64,000 bases of DNA from Pedobacter jeongneungensis (GTDB lineage Bacteria; Bacteroidota; Bacteroidia; Sphingobacteriales; Sphingobacteriaceae). A program made the translations under genes and the position numbers. Shown piece by piece: positions 40,372 through 49,872 of this stretch (position 1 is its first letter; every line of letters begins with the position of its first letter). The notes below the pieces were generated by a model. The model ran no database searches. It was not told the DNA's origin and was given only the letters and a program-made list of their open reading frames with translations. The stretch is taken from contig NZ_AYMG01000036.1 in NCBI RefSeq assembly GCF_000633455.1, positions 16,604 to 80,603 of the forward strand, read 5' to 3'.

Positions 40372-41382
40372 ATGAGTGAAAAAGTTAAGGTTACGATAGA
40401 TGGGATAACAGTAGAGGTTGATAACGGAACAACCATTCTGAATGCTGCAAGGCAAATCGGAGGGGATATTGTTCCGCCAGCAATGTGCTATTATTCTAAA
40501 TTGCAAGGCAGTGGCGGTAAATGCCGTACCTGTATTGTAAAAGTGACTAAAGGTTCGGAGAAAGATCCACGCCCGATGCCAAAGTTGGTGGCTTCTTGCC
40601 GTACTACGGTAATGGATGGAATGGAAGTACTTAACATTACTTCTCCGGAAGTTTTGGAAGCGCGTGCAGGTGTTGTGGAGATATTATTGATTAACCACCC
40701 TCTAGATTGCCCTGTTTGCGATCAGGCAGGAGAATGTGATCTTCAGAATTTAGGTTATGAGCATGGTTTGCAAAAAACGCGTTATGAGTTTGAGCGCCGT
40801 ACTTTCGAACGTATCGATATAGGTGATAAGATCCAGTTGCACATGAACCGTTGCATTTTATGCTACCGTTGTGTTTTCACTGCTGATCAGATTACCAATA
40901 AACGTGTTCATGGTATTTTAAACCGTGGTGATCACTCTGAAATTTCTACTTATATCCAACAAGCTGTTGATAACGATTTCTCAGGAAATGTAATCGATGT
41001 TTGTCCTGTTGGTGCCTTAACCGATAAAACTTTCCGTTTTAAAAATCGTGTTTGGTTTACCAAACCTGTTGATGCACACCGCGATTGCGATCACGAAAAA
41101 TGCAACGGTAAAGTAACCCTTTGGTATAAAGGAGCAGATGTTTTACGCGTTACAGCACGTAAAGATCAGTTTGGTGAAGTAGAAGAGTTTATCTGTAACA
41201 CTTGCCGCTTTGATAAAAAAGCAACTGCTGATTGGGTAATCGAACATCCAACACATATTGATGATACTTCGGTAATTGCATCAAACCACTACGAAACATT
41301 AAAACCTTTGCACGTTATTCAGCCAAATGAGGCATTACAGGCGGCAAATGAAATTGAATTACATAAAACAGTTAAATACTAA
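40372..41382 (+). CDS. nuoG: NADH-quinone oxidoreductase subunit G, short form
   Basis: 336 residues from the ATG at 40372 (MSEKVKVTIDG). The frame is open from a TTG at 40315, but those codons cross a hairpin repeat. It has the N-terminal 2Fe-2S ferredoxin fold (CYYSKLQGSGGKCRTCIV), the His-Cys 4Fe-4S site (HPLDCPVCDQAGECDLQ) and the following NRCILCYRCVF and VDVCPVGALTDKTFRFKNR. It stops where the molybdopterin-like domain of longer NuoG begins, a short form usual in Bacteroidota. It overlaps nuoH by one base. Confidence 0.94.
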   Translation: MSEKVKVTIDGITVEVDNGTTILNAARQIGGDIVPPAMCYYSKLQGSGGKCRTCIVKVTKGSEKDPRPMPKLVASCRTTVMDGMEVLNITSPEVLEARAGVVEILLINHPLDCPVCDQAGECDLQNLGYEHGLQKTRYEFERRTFERIDIGDKIQLHMNRCILCYRCVFTADQITNKRVHGILNRGDHSEISTYIQQAVDNDFSGNVIDVCPVGALTDKTFRFKNRVWFTKPVDAHRDCDHEKCNGKVTLWYKGADVLRVTARKDQFGEVEEFICNTCRFDKKATADWVIEHPTHIDDTSVIASNHYETLKPLHVIQPNEALQAANEIELHKTVKY

Positions 41383-42419
41383 TGGATAGCGCTTTTGTTA
41401 TAGAAAAATTTATCCTGGTAGCTGTAATTTTCGGCATCAGTTTAGTTATTGCCATGTATTCTACTTATGCAGAACGTAAAGTTGCTGCATATTTACAAGA
41501 TCGTTTAGGACCAGATAGAGCTGGCCCCTTTGGTATTTTACAGCCTTTGGCCGATGGTGTAAAGATGTTTATGAAAGAGGAAATTATTCCAACTTCATCT
41601 AACCGGTTTTTATTCATTGCTGGTCCGGGTTTGGCACTGCTCTGTGCCTGTATCGGTACGGCGGTTATTCCATGGGGAAGTCCGGTATTAATTGCAGGTA
41701 AAACAGTTTCTTTACAGGTTGCAGATATCAATGTAGGTGTTTTATACATCTTTGGTGTGGTTTCACTGGGGGTTTATGGTGTAATGATCGGTGGCTGGGC
41801 ATCCAACAACAAATACTCTTTGTTAAGTGCCATCCGTGCAGCTTCACAGAATATCAGTTACGAAATTGCAATGGGATTATCAATCATCGCTTTGCTTTTA
41901 ATGACCAATACTTTAAGCTTAAAGGAAATCGTTGATCAGCAACATGGCTGGAGATGGAATGTTTTATATCAACCACTTGGGTTTTTAATCTTTATGGTTT
42001 GTTCTTTCGCCGAAACCAACCGTGCTCCATTCGATTTACCTGAATGTGAAACGGAATTGATCGGTGGTTATCATACAGAATACTCATCAATGAAATTAGG
42101 GTTTTACCTTTTTGCTGAGTATATCAACATGTTCGTATCATCGGCAGTAATGGCGGCTTTATATTGGGGCGGTTACAATTATCCGGGTATGGATTCGATG
42201 GCAGTATGGTTAGGACCAACTTGGGCACCACTTTTTGGCACCGCAGTTTTCTTTGCTAAAATATGTGCTTTCATCTTTTTCTTCATGTGGGTACGTTGGA
42301 CAATCCCTCGTTTCCGTTACGATCAATTGATGAATTTAGGTTGGAAAGGTTTAATACCTTTGGCCATTGCCAATATTATAATAACAGGTGTTGTGATTGC
42401 GATTATTGAGAAGTTTTAA
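41382..42419 (+). CDS. nuoH: NADH-quinone oxidoreductase subunit H
   Basis: 345-residue membrane subunit with about eight helices that helps form the quinone channel. Signatures are YAERKVAAYLQDRLGPDRAG, PLADGVKMFMKEEIIPTSSN, CSFAETNRAPFDLPECETEL and GGYHTEYSSMKLGFYLFAEY, with the charged residues along the quinone path, then FFMWVRWTIPRFRYDQLMNL at the end. The start overlaps the nuoG stop by one base, and nuoI follows after 2 nt. Confidence 0.97.
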   Translation: MDSAFVIEKFILVAVIFGISLVIAMYSTYAERKVAAYLQDRLGPDRAGPFGILQPLADGVKMFMKEEIIPTSSNRFLFIAGPGLALLCACIGTAVIPWGSPVLIAGKTVSLQVADINVGVLYIFGVVSLGVYGVMIGGWASNNKYSLLSAIRAASQNISYEIAMGLSIIALLLMTNTLSLKEIVDQQHGWRWNVLYQPLGFLIFMVCSFAETNRAPFDLPECETELIGGYHTEYSSMKLGFYLFAEYINMFVSSAVMAALYWGGYNYPGMDSMAVWLGPTWAPLFGTAVFFAKICAFIFFFMWVRWTIPRFRYDQLMNLGWKGLIPLAIANIIITGVVIAIIEKF

Positions 42420-42421
42420 TT

Positions 42422-42925
42422 ATGGAATCATTAAGTAATAAGAAAAAAGTACTGGAACAAAAGCCGTTGAGCTTTATGGAGCGTATGTACCTGCCGGCAA
42501 TTGCTAAGGGCATGGGTATTACCATCAGTCACTTATTTAAAAAAGAGGCTACAATAAGATATCCTGAGGTAGAACGCGAATTCTCTACAAATTTTAGGGG
42601 AATGCACTCGCTTAAACGAGATGAAAACGGAAAAGAACGTTGTACCGCTTGTGGCTTGTGCGCTTTATCTTGTCCTGCTGAGGCCATTACCATGATCGCT
42701 GCAGAACGCAAGCCTGAAGAGAAAGATTTATATCGCGAAGAAAAATATGCAGCAACATACGAAATCAACATGTTGCGTTGCATTTTCTGTGGATTATGTG
42801 AAGAAGCTTGCCCTAAAGAAGCAATTTATTTAGATGGACCGATTGTTCCGGCTGATTATTTACGTAAAGATTTTATTTACGGAAAAGATAAGCTGGTTGA
42901 GGCTCCATTGGAAATGAAAAAGTAA
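42422..42925 (+). CDS. nuoI: NADH-quinone oxidoreductase subunit I
   Basis: 167 residues with two 4Fe-4S ferredoxin motifs, CTACGLCALSCPAEA (about residues 76-90) and CIFCGLCEEACPKEA (about 119-133), which hold clusters N6a and N6b on the path from NuoF/G to N2. FSTNFRGMHSLKRDENGKER precedes them. It is followed by an 83-nt gap with two hairpins before nuoJ. Confidence 0.97.
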   Translation: MESLSNKKKVLEQKPLSFMERMYLPAIAKGMGITISHLFKKEATIRYPEVEREFSTNFRGMHSLKRDENGKERCTACGLCALSCPAEAITMIAAERKPEEKDLYREEKYAATYEINMLRCIFCGLCEEACPKEAIYLDGPIVPADYLRKDFIYGKDKLVEAPLEMKK

Positions 42926-42928
42926 TTA

Positions 42929-42983
42929 ATGGTTCGTGTTCTCACGAACCACGTAAAAAAATGATTTGTGGAAACACAAACCA
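42929..42983. repeat. Double hairpin between nuoI and nuoJ
   Basis: First hairpin 42931-42950, ggttcgtg ttct cacgaacc, perfect 8-bp arms; second around 42963-42983, atttgtg gaaa cacaaac. The outer halves also pair (atggttcgtg with cacaaaccat). Related to 40317-40338. It may slow transcription or protect RNA ends within the nuo mRNA. Confidence 0.8.
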
Positions 42984-43008
42984 TAAAACATAAATAAATA
43001 AACAATTA

Positions 43009-43512
43009 ATGAGTACACAAGTATTCTATTTCGTAGCCACATTAAGTATCATCTTTTCGCTGATGGTGATTTTTGCAAAAAATCCGATCCACAGTGTATT
43101 GTACTTAATACTTACCTTTTTTACTTTCACAGTTCACTATGTGCTGTTAAACGCACAGTTTTTGGCAGTGGTAAACTTTATTGTTTACATGGGTGCAATT
43201 ATGGTACTCTTCCTTTTTGTACTGATGTTGCTTAACCTAAACAATGAAACTGAGCCAAGTAAATCTCCACTGATTAAAATTGTAGGTGTAATTGCCGGAG
43301 GTTGTTTGGTAATAACTTTAATTGGTTCTTTAAAATCGGCAAGCATTAACAGTCCGTTGATTTTGAAAAACCCAGGATTAGGGTTGGTAGAAAATTTAGG
43401 TAAGGAGCTCTTTGGGCCATTCTTATTACCATTCGAATTATCATCTCTGTTACTGTTGGCAGCAATGGTTGGAGCTGTTTTATTATCTAAAAGAGATGAG
43501 GTAGAAGCATAA
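43009..43512 (+). CDS. nuoJ: NADH-quinone oxidoreductase subunit J
   Basis: 167 residues with five hydrophobic segments. The third helix region AVVNFIVYMGAIMVLFLFVL includes the conserved YxGAIxVLFLFV motif of NuoJ. The second segment NPIHSVLYLILTFFTFTVHY is also characteristic. It begins after the double hairpin and overlaps nuoK by one base. Confidence 0.96.
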   Translation: MSTQVFYFVATLSIIFSLMVIFAKNPIHSVLYLILTFFTFTVHYVLLNAQFLAVVNFIVYMGAIMVLFLFVLMLLNLNNETEPSKSPLIKIVGVIAGGCLVITLIGSLKSASINSPLILKNPGLGLVENLGKELFGPFLLPFELSSLLLLAAMVGAVLLSKRDEVEA

Positions 43513-43841
43513 TGGAAAATTTATTCACACAAGCAGCAGGCGTTCCGCTAAACCACTACATCTATTTAAGTGCCATTATTTTTTCTATTGGCGTAATTGG
43601 TGTACTTACGCGCAGAAATGCCATCGTAATTTTTATGTCGGTTGAGCTGATGCTTAATGCCGTTAATTTACTTTTAACCGCATTTTCGGTTCACAGCAAC
43701 GATCCATCAGGACAGGTTTTCGTATTCTTCATTATGGCTTTGGCAGCTGCAGAGGTTGCAGTAGGCTTAGCGATTATTGTAATGGTTTACCGCAATACGA
43801 AATCGATAGATATTAATGTTTTAAATCGCCTTAAGTGGTAA
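43512..43841 (+). CDS. nuoK: NADH-quinone oxidoreductase subunit K
   Basis: 109 residues and three membrane helices. The conserved membrane Glu residues are in IVIFMSVELMLNAVNLLLTA and VFFIMALAAAEVAVGLAIIV, which take part in the proton path. It starts at the nuoJ stop with a one-base overlap and precedes nuoL by 13 nt. Confidence 0.97.
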   Translation: MENLFTQAAGVPLNHYIYLSAIIFSIGVIGVLTRRNAIVIFMSVELMLNAVNLLLTAFSVHSNDPSGQVFVFFIMALAAAEVAVGLAIIVMVYRNTKSIDINVLNRLKW

Positions 43842-43854
43842 ATATATAATAAGA

Positions 43855-45750
43855 ATGACAATAGAACAATTGATTTGGTTGGTTCCGTTACTTCCTTTTT
43901 TAGGGTTTGTAATTAATGGGCTAGGCAGAAACTCTTTATCTAAAGGACTTGTTGGCATCATCGGAAGTGGAGTAATCCTCGCATCCTTTATCATCAGCGT
44001 AGTTATTTTCTTTAGTTTACAAGGCGACACACAAAAAGCTCACGAAGTATTTTTATTCGATTGGATCAGTGCAGGTACGTTGCACATTCCTTTATCTTTC
44101 CTGGTTGATCCTTTAAGCTCGATCATGCTGTTGATTATTACCGGAATTGGTTTCCTGATCCATTTATATTCTACCAGTTATATGCACGATGATGCTGGTT
44201 TTGGTAAGTTTTTCTCCTACCTAAACCTGTTTGTATTCTTCATGCTTTTATTGGTATTGGGTTCTAACTATATCGTGATGTTTATCGGTTGGGAAGGTGT
44301 AGGTTTATGCTCATACCTGTTAATCGGTTTCTGGTATACCAATAATGCTTATGCATCGGCAGCTAAAAAAGCATTTGTAATGAACCGTATCGGCGATTTG
44401 GGCTTTTTATTGGGCGTATTCTTAATCTTCACCACTTTTGGTAGTGTAGAATTTGCTAAAGTTTTTCCTCAGGCAGCGAATGGAAGCACTGATACCTTGG
44501 TTTTAATTACCATTTTATTGTTTATCGGTGCCTGCGGTAAATCGGCACAGTTGCCATTGTTTACCTGGTTACCTGATGCGATGGCCGGACCTACACCAGT
44601 TTCAGCTTTAATCCACGCTGCAACTATGGTAACTGCTGGTATTTATATGATTGCCCGTTCGAGTGTATTGTTCGATCTTGCGCCACTTACCCAGCACATC
44701 ATTGCCATTATTGGTGCGGCAACTGCTTTAGTGGCGGCAATTATTGCTTTAACACAAACAGATATCAAAAAAGTATTGGCTTATTCAACTGTATCTCAAT
44801 TGGGATATATGTTTTTAGGTCTTGGCGTTGGTGCTTATACAGGTTCATTCTTTCATGTATTAACACACGCATTCTTTAAAGCATTATTGTTCTTAGGCGC
44901 TGGTTCGGTTATCCATGCCATGCACCACGAGCAGGATATGCGCCACATGGGCGGATTGAGGAAGAAACTTCCGGTTACTTTTTTAACCATGATGATCGGT
45001 ACCATTGCCATTGCAGGTTTACCGCCATTCTCTGGTTTCTTCTCTAAAGATGAAATTTTGGCACATGCTTTTCAGGCGAGTCCGATTTTATGGGGAGTAG
45101 GGGTATTAACCGCGTTCTTAACCGCGTTTTACATGTTCCGGATGATGTTTTTGACTTTCTCTGGTAAATACCGTGGAACACATCATGAAGAAAGCCATGT
45201 ACACGAATCGCCAACAGCGATGACATTGCCTTTAATTATTTTGGCTATTCTTGCCGCCATTGGTGGAGCAATTAACTTTCCACACATTTTCGGTGGAAAC
45301 GAATGGTTGGCACACTGGTTATCGGGTGCAGGTGTTGCACAACACGAATTGGATTTAAGCCATTCAACTGAGCTTGCGCTGATGGCTACTTCAGTAGTTG
45401 CAGCTATCATTGCTTTACTTTATGCCTACGGCCGATATGTAAAAGTGGCTCGCGTTCCTGTTGCTGATGAGGCACCACGTTCAGCATTGGCAAAATTATC
45501 TTACCACAAATTTTACCTGGATGAGATCTATGATTTCATCATCACCAAACCGTTAGATGCACTTTCGAAATTCTTTTACAGAATTATCGATAACAAATTT
45601 ATCGATGGAATTGTGAACGGATTGGGATGGAGTACCAACGAAGCCAGTAAAGGTGTGCGTTTGTTACAGAGTGGAAACGTAGGTTTCTATATATTTATGA
45701 TGGTATTTGGTATCATCGCATTGCTTGCATATACATTTTATTACATATAA
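43855..45750 (+). CDS. nuoL: NADH-quinone oxidoreductase subunit L
   Basis: 631 residues, the distal antiporter-like proton pump with the long lateral helix at its C-terminal end. Seen: NYIVMFIGWEGVGLCSYLLI with the conserved Glu, KKAFVMNRIGDLGFLLG, LPLFTWLPDAMAGPTPVSAL with a Lys/His neighbourhood, KKVLAYSTVSQLGYMFLG with the pump Lys, and HAFFKALLFLGAGSVIHAMH. The segment from 560 to 590 (YLDEIYDFIITKPLDALSKF) fits the lateral helix. It precedes nuoM by 20 nt. Confidence 0.97.
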   Translation: MTIEQLIWLVPLLPFLGFVINGLGRNSLSKGLVGIIGSGVILASFIISVVIFFSLQGDTQKAHEVFLFDWISAGTLHIPLSFLVDPLSSIMLLIITGIGFLIHLYSTSYMHDDAGFGKFFSYLNLFVFFMLLLVLGSNYIVMFIGWEGVGLCSYLLIGFWYTNNAYASAAKKAFVMNRIGDLGFLLGVFLIFTTFGSVEFAKVFPQAANGSTDTLVLITILLFIGACGKSAQLPLFTWLPDAMAGPTPVSALIHAATMVTAGIYMIARSSVLFDLAPLTQHIIAIIGAATALVAAIIALTQTDIKKVLAYSTVSQLGYMFLGLGVGAYTGSFFHVLTHAFFKALLFLGAGSVIHAMHHEQDMRHMGGLRKKLPVTFLTMMIGTIAIAGLPPFSGFFSKDEILAHAFQASPILWGVGVLTAFLTAFYMFRMMFLTFSGKYRGTHHEESHVHESPTAMTLPLIILAILAAIGGAINFPHIFGGNEWLAHWLSGAGVAQHELDLSHSTELALMATSVVAAIIALLYAYGRYVKVARVPVADEAPRSALAKLSYHKFYLDEIYDFIITKPLDALSKFFYRIIDNKFIDGIVNGLGWSTNEASKGVRLLQSGNVGFYIFMMVFGIIALLAYTFYYI

Positions 45751-45770
45751 AAAGGGTTCAAAATTAAATA

Positions 45771-47234
45771 ATGGAACAACTTTTACTACTTATATTTCTT
45801 CCGCTTGTAGGTGCAATTATTACTGCATTTGCTGGTAAGTCGGCTAAAATAGTTTCTACCGTGTTTTCGGTGACTTCTTTGGTGTTGGCTTTGGTTATCG
45901 CCTGTAATTTCATTCCGAATGCAAATACCCAGTTTGAGGTTAATTTGCCATGGATTGCGGATTTAGGAATTAATTTCCATGCAGGTATCGATGGCATTAG
46001 CATGCTTGTGGTATTGCTAACCAATTTATTGGTACCGATCATCATTTTATCGAGCTACAAACACGAGTATAAAAATCCTGCTGCATTTTATGGCTTGATT
46101 TTATTTATGCAATGTGGCCTGTTATTGGTATTTACTGCGCTTGATGCCTTCTTGTTCTATATCGGATGGGAAGCAGCATTAATCCCGATTTATTTTATTT
46201 GTGCCATCTGGGGCGGAAAAGACCGCATTCGTATCAACATGAAATTTTTTGTGTACACTATTGCAGGTTCGTTATTTATGTTGATGGGTATCATTTACCT
46301 GTACCTTCAAAACCCGGCACACAATTTTGATATCCAGGCATTTTATGCTTTAAATTTAGATAGTGCACAACAAGGATGGATTTTCTGGGCTTTCTTTATC
46401 GCTTTTGCCATTAAGATGCCGATTTTCCCTTTCCACACCTGGCAGCCAGATACCTATACTGCAGCTCCTGCACAGGGAACCATGTTGTTATCAGGTATCA
46501 TGTTGAAAATGGGTATTTATGGCGTAATCAGGTGGTTATTGCCAATTGTACCGGCAGGTGTTTACGATTGGGGGCAGGTAGCCATCATTTTATCGATTAT
46601 CGGAATTGTTTATGCTTCGCTGATTGCTTTTACACAAAAAGATGCAAAACGTTTGGTAGCTTATTCTTCAATTGCGCACGTTGGATTAATTTCGGCAGGT
46701 ATTTTCGCTTTCAACCAACAAGGCATGCAAGGCGCCATGGTGCAGATGTTGAGCCATGGTATTAACGTGGTTGGTTTATTCTTCGTTTTAGATATTATCT
46801 TCAGTCGTGTAAAAACAAATAAAATTGAAGAATTGGGCGGAATTGCTAAAGTAGCACCTCAATTAGCCATTGCATTTTTAATTATTGTTTTAGGGACAGT
46901 AGCTTTACCAGGAACAAACGGATTTATAGGTGAATTCTTATTGCTAATGGGCGTTTACAATTACGGCATCTGGGCAGCTGCTATTGCCGGTTTAACCATC
47001 ATCTTCGGAGCGGTATACATGTTGCGCATGTATCAAAATGTAATGCTTGGCGAAACCAATAGTTTAACCATCACTTTCACTGATATTAAAGGAACTGAAA
47101 AATTAGTTCTTTATACCATTTGTGCATTAATTATTGTTCTTGGTGTTTATCCGAAACCGATTTTGCACTTAACAGAGGCATCTGTACAACATTTATTAGA
47201 ACAGGTAAATCAAAAATTAAACACAGTAAATTAA
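45771..47234 (+). CDS. nuoM: NADH-quinone oxidoreductase subunit M
   Basis: 487 residues, antiporter-like pump with about 14 helices. Motifs: FHAGIDGISMLVVLLTNLLV, FLFYIGWEAALIPIYFIC with the conserved Glu, KMPIFPFHTWQPDTYTAAP, KDAKRLVAYSSIAHVGLISA with the pump Lys, and MVQMLSHGINVVGLFFVLD. The closing GVYPKPILHLTEASVQHLLE is typical of NuoM. It is followed by nuoN after 3 nt. Confidence 0.97.
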   Translation: MEQLLLLIFLPLVGAIITAFAGKSAKIVSTVFSVTSLVLALVIACNFIPNANTQFEVNLPWIADLGINFHAGIDGISMLVVLLTNLLVPIIILSSYKHEYKNPAAFYGLILFMQCGLLLVFTALDAFLFYIGWEAALIPIYFICAIWGGKDRIRINMKFFVYTIAGSLFMLMGIIYLYLQNPAHNFDIQAFYALNLDSAQQGWIFWAFFIAFAIKMPIFPFHTWQPDTYTAAPAQGTMLLSGIMLKMGIYGVIRWLLPIVPAGVYDWGQVAIILSIIGIVYASLIAFTQKDAKRLVAYSSIAHVGLISAGIFAFNQQGMQGAMVQMLSHGINVVGLFFVLDIIFSRVKTNKIEELGGIAKVAPQLAIAFLIIVLGTVALPGTNGFIGEFLLLMGVYNYGIWAAAIAGLTIIFGAVYMLRMYQNVMLGETNSLTITFTDIKGTEKLVLYTICALIIVLGVYPKPILHLTEASVQHLLEQVNQKLNTVN

Positions 47235-47237
47235 GCA

Positions 47238-48611
47238 ATGAATATTATTATAACCATTAGTATAACAGCTTTTATAGTGCTTTATGCAGGTTTGTTTAAG
47301 GCAAATAAAGCATTACTACCACTTACCGTTGTTGGCTTACTTACTGCACTGGGATTTACTTTCTGCGCCTGGAATGGCAATGCTGTTCATTTCGGAATGA
47401 TGCAGACGGATAACTTCGCCCTGGCATTTTCTGGCGTATGTATTATCGGTACACTTTTAATCTTTTTATTAACACAGAACTATTTTCACGCTAAAAGCGA
47501 TAACATAGCCGAATATTATACCTTAATCCTTTTCGCCCTAGCGGGGATGATCATGATGGTATCTTATAAAAACATGGCGATGCTGTTTGTAGGCTTGGAA
47601 ATCATGTCTGTGAGTTTGTATATCCTTGCAGGTATCCGAAAAAAGGATTTTGCCTCTAATGAAGCTTCCTTAAAGTATTTCCTGATGGGCGCTTTTTCAA
47701 CAGGATTTTTGTTGTTTGGTATCACTCTAATTTATGGTGCTACAGGCTCATTTGATTTGGATAAAATCCAGGCTTACCTGGTTAACAATACCACTTCAGT
47801 TTCGCCGATATTTTATCCTGGTGTGATCCTGATGATGATCGGCCTTTGCTTTAAGGTTGGTGCTGCGCCTTTCCACTTCTGGACACCAGATGTATACGAA
47901 GGTTCGCCATCATTAATTACAACTTTCATGAGTACCGTGGTTAAAACTGCCGGTTTTGCTGCTTTTTTAAGGTTGTTTGCTGGTGCCCTTGCCCCACTTC
48001 ACGATTTTTGGGTTGCGCCGCTAATGGTTATTGTTTGTTTAACCTTATTTATCGGCAACGTAACCGCCCTGTTCCAGAAAAACTTTAAACGCATGTTGGC
48101 TTATTCCAGTATCTCACATGCGGGTTACCTGTTGTTTTCATTGATCGTATTAACCAAAAACTCTGGAAACAATGTTTTGGTTTATACAGCTGCTTATACT
48201 TTTGCATCTATTATTGCATTTGCAGTATTGATCCTGGTTAAACAGAAAACAGGTAGCGATAGCTTCGAAAGTTTTAATGGTTTGGGTAAGAAAAATCCTT
48301 TAGTGGCTTTATCACTTACCATTGCCATGCTTTCTTTAGCCGGTATTCCATTAACTGCAGGTTTTATTGGAAAGTACCTGATGTTCTTAAATGTAATGAC
48401 CCAGTATAAAACTTTATTGGTTGCATTTGCTATTTTAAACGCTCTGGTAGGCTTTTACTATTATTTTAAGGTAATTGTGGCTGTTTGGTTTAAAGATGGT
48501 GCAGAAACAGAGCTTTCTACTCCTGTACAATATAAAGTTGTATTATTGGTATCAGTAGTAATCACACTTATTTTAGGTATTTACCCTGCAATTATTTTAA
48601 ACCTGATATAG
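47238..48611 (+). CDS. nuoN: NADH-quinone oxidoreductase subunit N
   Basis: 457 residues, the third antiporter-like pump. Seen: NMAMLFVGLEIMSVSLYILA with the membrane Glu, SNEASLKYFLMGAFSTGFLL, CFKVGAAPFHFWTPDVYEGS and FKRMLAYSSISHAGYLLFSL with the pump Lys. It closes the nuo operon, which thus holds all fourteen subunits A-N. A 47-nt gap separates it from the DedA gene. Confidence 0.96.
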   Translation: MNIIITISITAFIVLYAGLFKANKALLPLTVVGLLTALGFTFCAWNGNAVHFGMMQTDNFALAFSGVCIIGTLLIFLLTQNYFHAKSDNIAEYYTLILFALAGMIMMVSYKNMAMLFVGLEIMSVSLYILAGIRKKDFASNEASLKYFLMGAFSTGFLLFGITLIYGATGSFDLDKIQAYLVNNTTSVSPIFYPGVILMMIGLCFKVGAAPFHFWTPDVYEGSPSLITTFMSTVVKTAGFAAFLRLFAGALAPLHDFWVAPLMVIVCLTLFIGNVTALFQKNFKRMLAYSSISHAGYLLFSLIVLTKNSGNNVLVYTAAYTFASIIAFAVLILVKQKTGSDSFESFNGLGKKNPLVALSLTIAMLSLAGIPLTAGFIGKYLMFLNVMTQYKTLLVAFAILNALVGFYYYFKVIVAVWFKDGAETELSTPVQYKVVLLVSVVITLILGIYPAIILNLI

Positions 48612-48658
48612 GTATGCTGTTGTTTAATAATTATTTGTAGTTTTACGAATAATTGAAT

Positions 48659-49318
48659 ATGCACGATTTTTGGAATAACCTGCATCAACTACTTGACCCC
48701 GAAAAATTATTGAGGGAGGGCGGTTTCTATCTCGTCATGTTCGTAATCTATGCAGAAACAGGCCTGTTCTTTGGTTTTTTTCTCCCTGGCGATTATTTGT
48801 TGTTTTTGGCTGGTATGTTTGTGGCAACCGGCAAGCTGGATGTTAATATTGCCGTGCTTTTGGCGGGTTTGTGTGTAGCAGCAGTGTCGGGCAATTTTAC
48901 AGGTTATTGGTTCGGGCGGAAAACAGGACCAGTATTGTACACCAGAAAAGACAGTTTCTTTTTTAAGAAACGCTATTTAAAGGCTGCTGAAGATTATTAT
49001 AACAAACAAGGTGCCTTTGCGCTGATAATGGGAAGATTTGTACCGATTGTTAGAACTTTTGCACCGATCTTTGCTGGTGTGGTAAAACTGGAGTTTAAAA
49101 AGTTCGCACTTTACAATATTGTAGGTGGCGTACTTTGGATCTGCTCCTTAACTTTACTAGGCTATTTTTTAGGCAGAAGGTTCGAAAAAGAAATTACCGA
49201 TTATTTATTATATATTATTATTGGCTTTATCCTTATTACAACTATACCATTATTAATTACCTTTGTAAAAAGTAAAGTAGTGAAAGGTCCTGAAGAGGAT
49301 AAAACAGATTTAAATTAA
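48659..49318 (+). CDS. DedA family membrane protein
   Basis: 219 residues from the ATG at 48659. A TTG six bases upstream is also in frame, but ATG is preferred. The protein has a DedA/SNARE-associated fold: YAETGLFFGFFLPGDYLLFLAG with the conserved acidic residue and FLPGD motif, FTGYWFGRKTGP, and the basic segment GRFVPIVRTFAPIFAGV (the G-R-F-x-P-x-x-R-t motif). Membrane ends are at about 20-70 and 130-205. DedA proteins affect lipid carrier recycling and envelope stability; the substrate is not certain. Confidence 0.94.
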   Translation: MHDFWNNLHQLLDPEKLLREGGFYLVMFVIYAETGLFFGFFLPGDYLLFLAGMFVATGKLDVNIAVLLAGLCVAAVSGNFTGYWFGRKTGPVLYTRKDSFFFKKRYLKAAEDYYNKQGAFALIMGRFVPIVRTFAPIFAGVVKLEFKKFALYNIVGGVLWICSLTLLGYFLGRRFEKEITDYLLYIIIGFILITTIPLLITFVKSKVVKGPEEDKTDLN

Positions 49319-49320
49319 AA

Positions 49321-49872
49321 ATGGCAAAAGACGATCATCACGCGTGGCATAGCGTATCCCCTGGGCATAACGTTCCGGAAATTGTAAACGCAATTATTGA
49401 AATTCCAAAAGGTTCAAAAGCAAAATACGAAATAGATAAAGAATCAGGTCTGATTAAATTGGATAGGGTTCTTTTTTCATCAGTAATGTACCCTGCAAAC
49501 TATGGCTTTATTCCGCAAACTTATTGTGATGATAAAGATCCGTTAGATATTTTAGTACTTTGTTCAGTGGATGTATATCCAATGACATTGATCGAAGCGA
49601 AGGTGGTAGGTGTTATGCATATGGTTGACAACGGAGAGCAGGACGATAAAATTATCGCTGTTGCCGCCCACGATATGTCGGTAAACTACATCAACGATTT
49701 AGATGAGTTACCTCCACACCAAATGAAAGAAATTGTTCGTTTCTTTCAGGATTATAAAGCATTAGAAGATAAAAATGTAACTATCGAACATTTACTTGGT
49801 GTTCGTTATGCGCATAAAGTAATTAAAGAAAGCATAGAACTTTATAACACAACATTTAGAGAATTAGCTTAA
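49321..49872 (+). CDS. ppa: Inorganic pyrophosphatase
   Basis: 183-residue soluble family I pyrophosphatase that hydrolyses PPi to two phosphates. The active-site Asp cluster is in YCDDKDPLDILVLCSVDVYP (the D-x-D-P-x-D motif). Also seen: IEIPKGSKAKYEIDKESGLI, VMYPANYGFIPQTY and VGVMHMVDNGEQDDKIIAV. It starts 2 nt after the DedA stop and overlaps the CNNM gene by one base, so the two are likely co-transcribed. Confidence 0.97.
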   Translation: MAKDDHHAWHSVSPGHNVPEIVNAIIEIPKGSKAKYEIDKESGLIKLDRVLFSSVMYPANYGFIPQTYCDDKDPLDILVLCSVDVYPMTLIEAKVVGVMHMVDNGEQDDKIIAVAAHDMSVNYINDLDELPPHQMKEIVRFFQDYKALEDKNVTIEHLLGVRYAHKVIKESIELYNTTFRELA

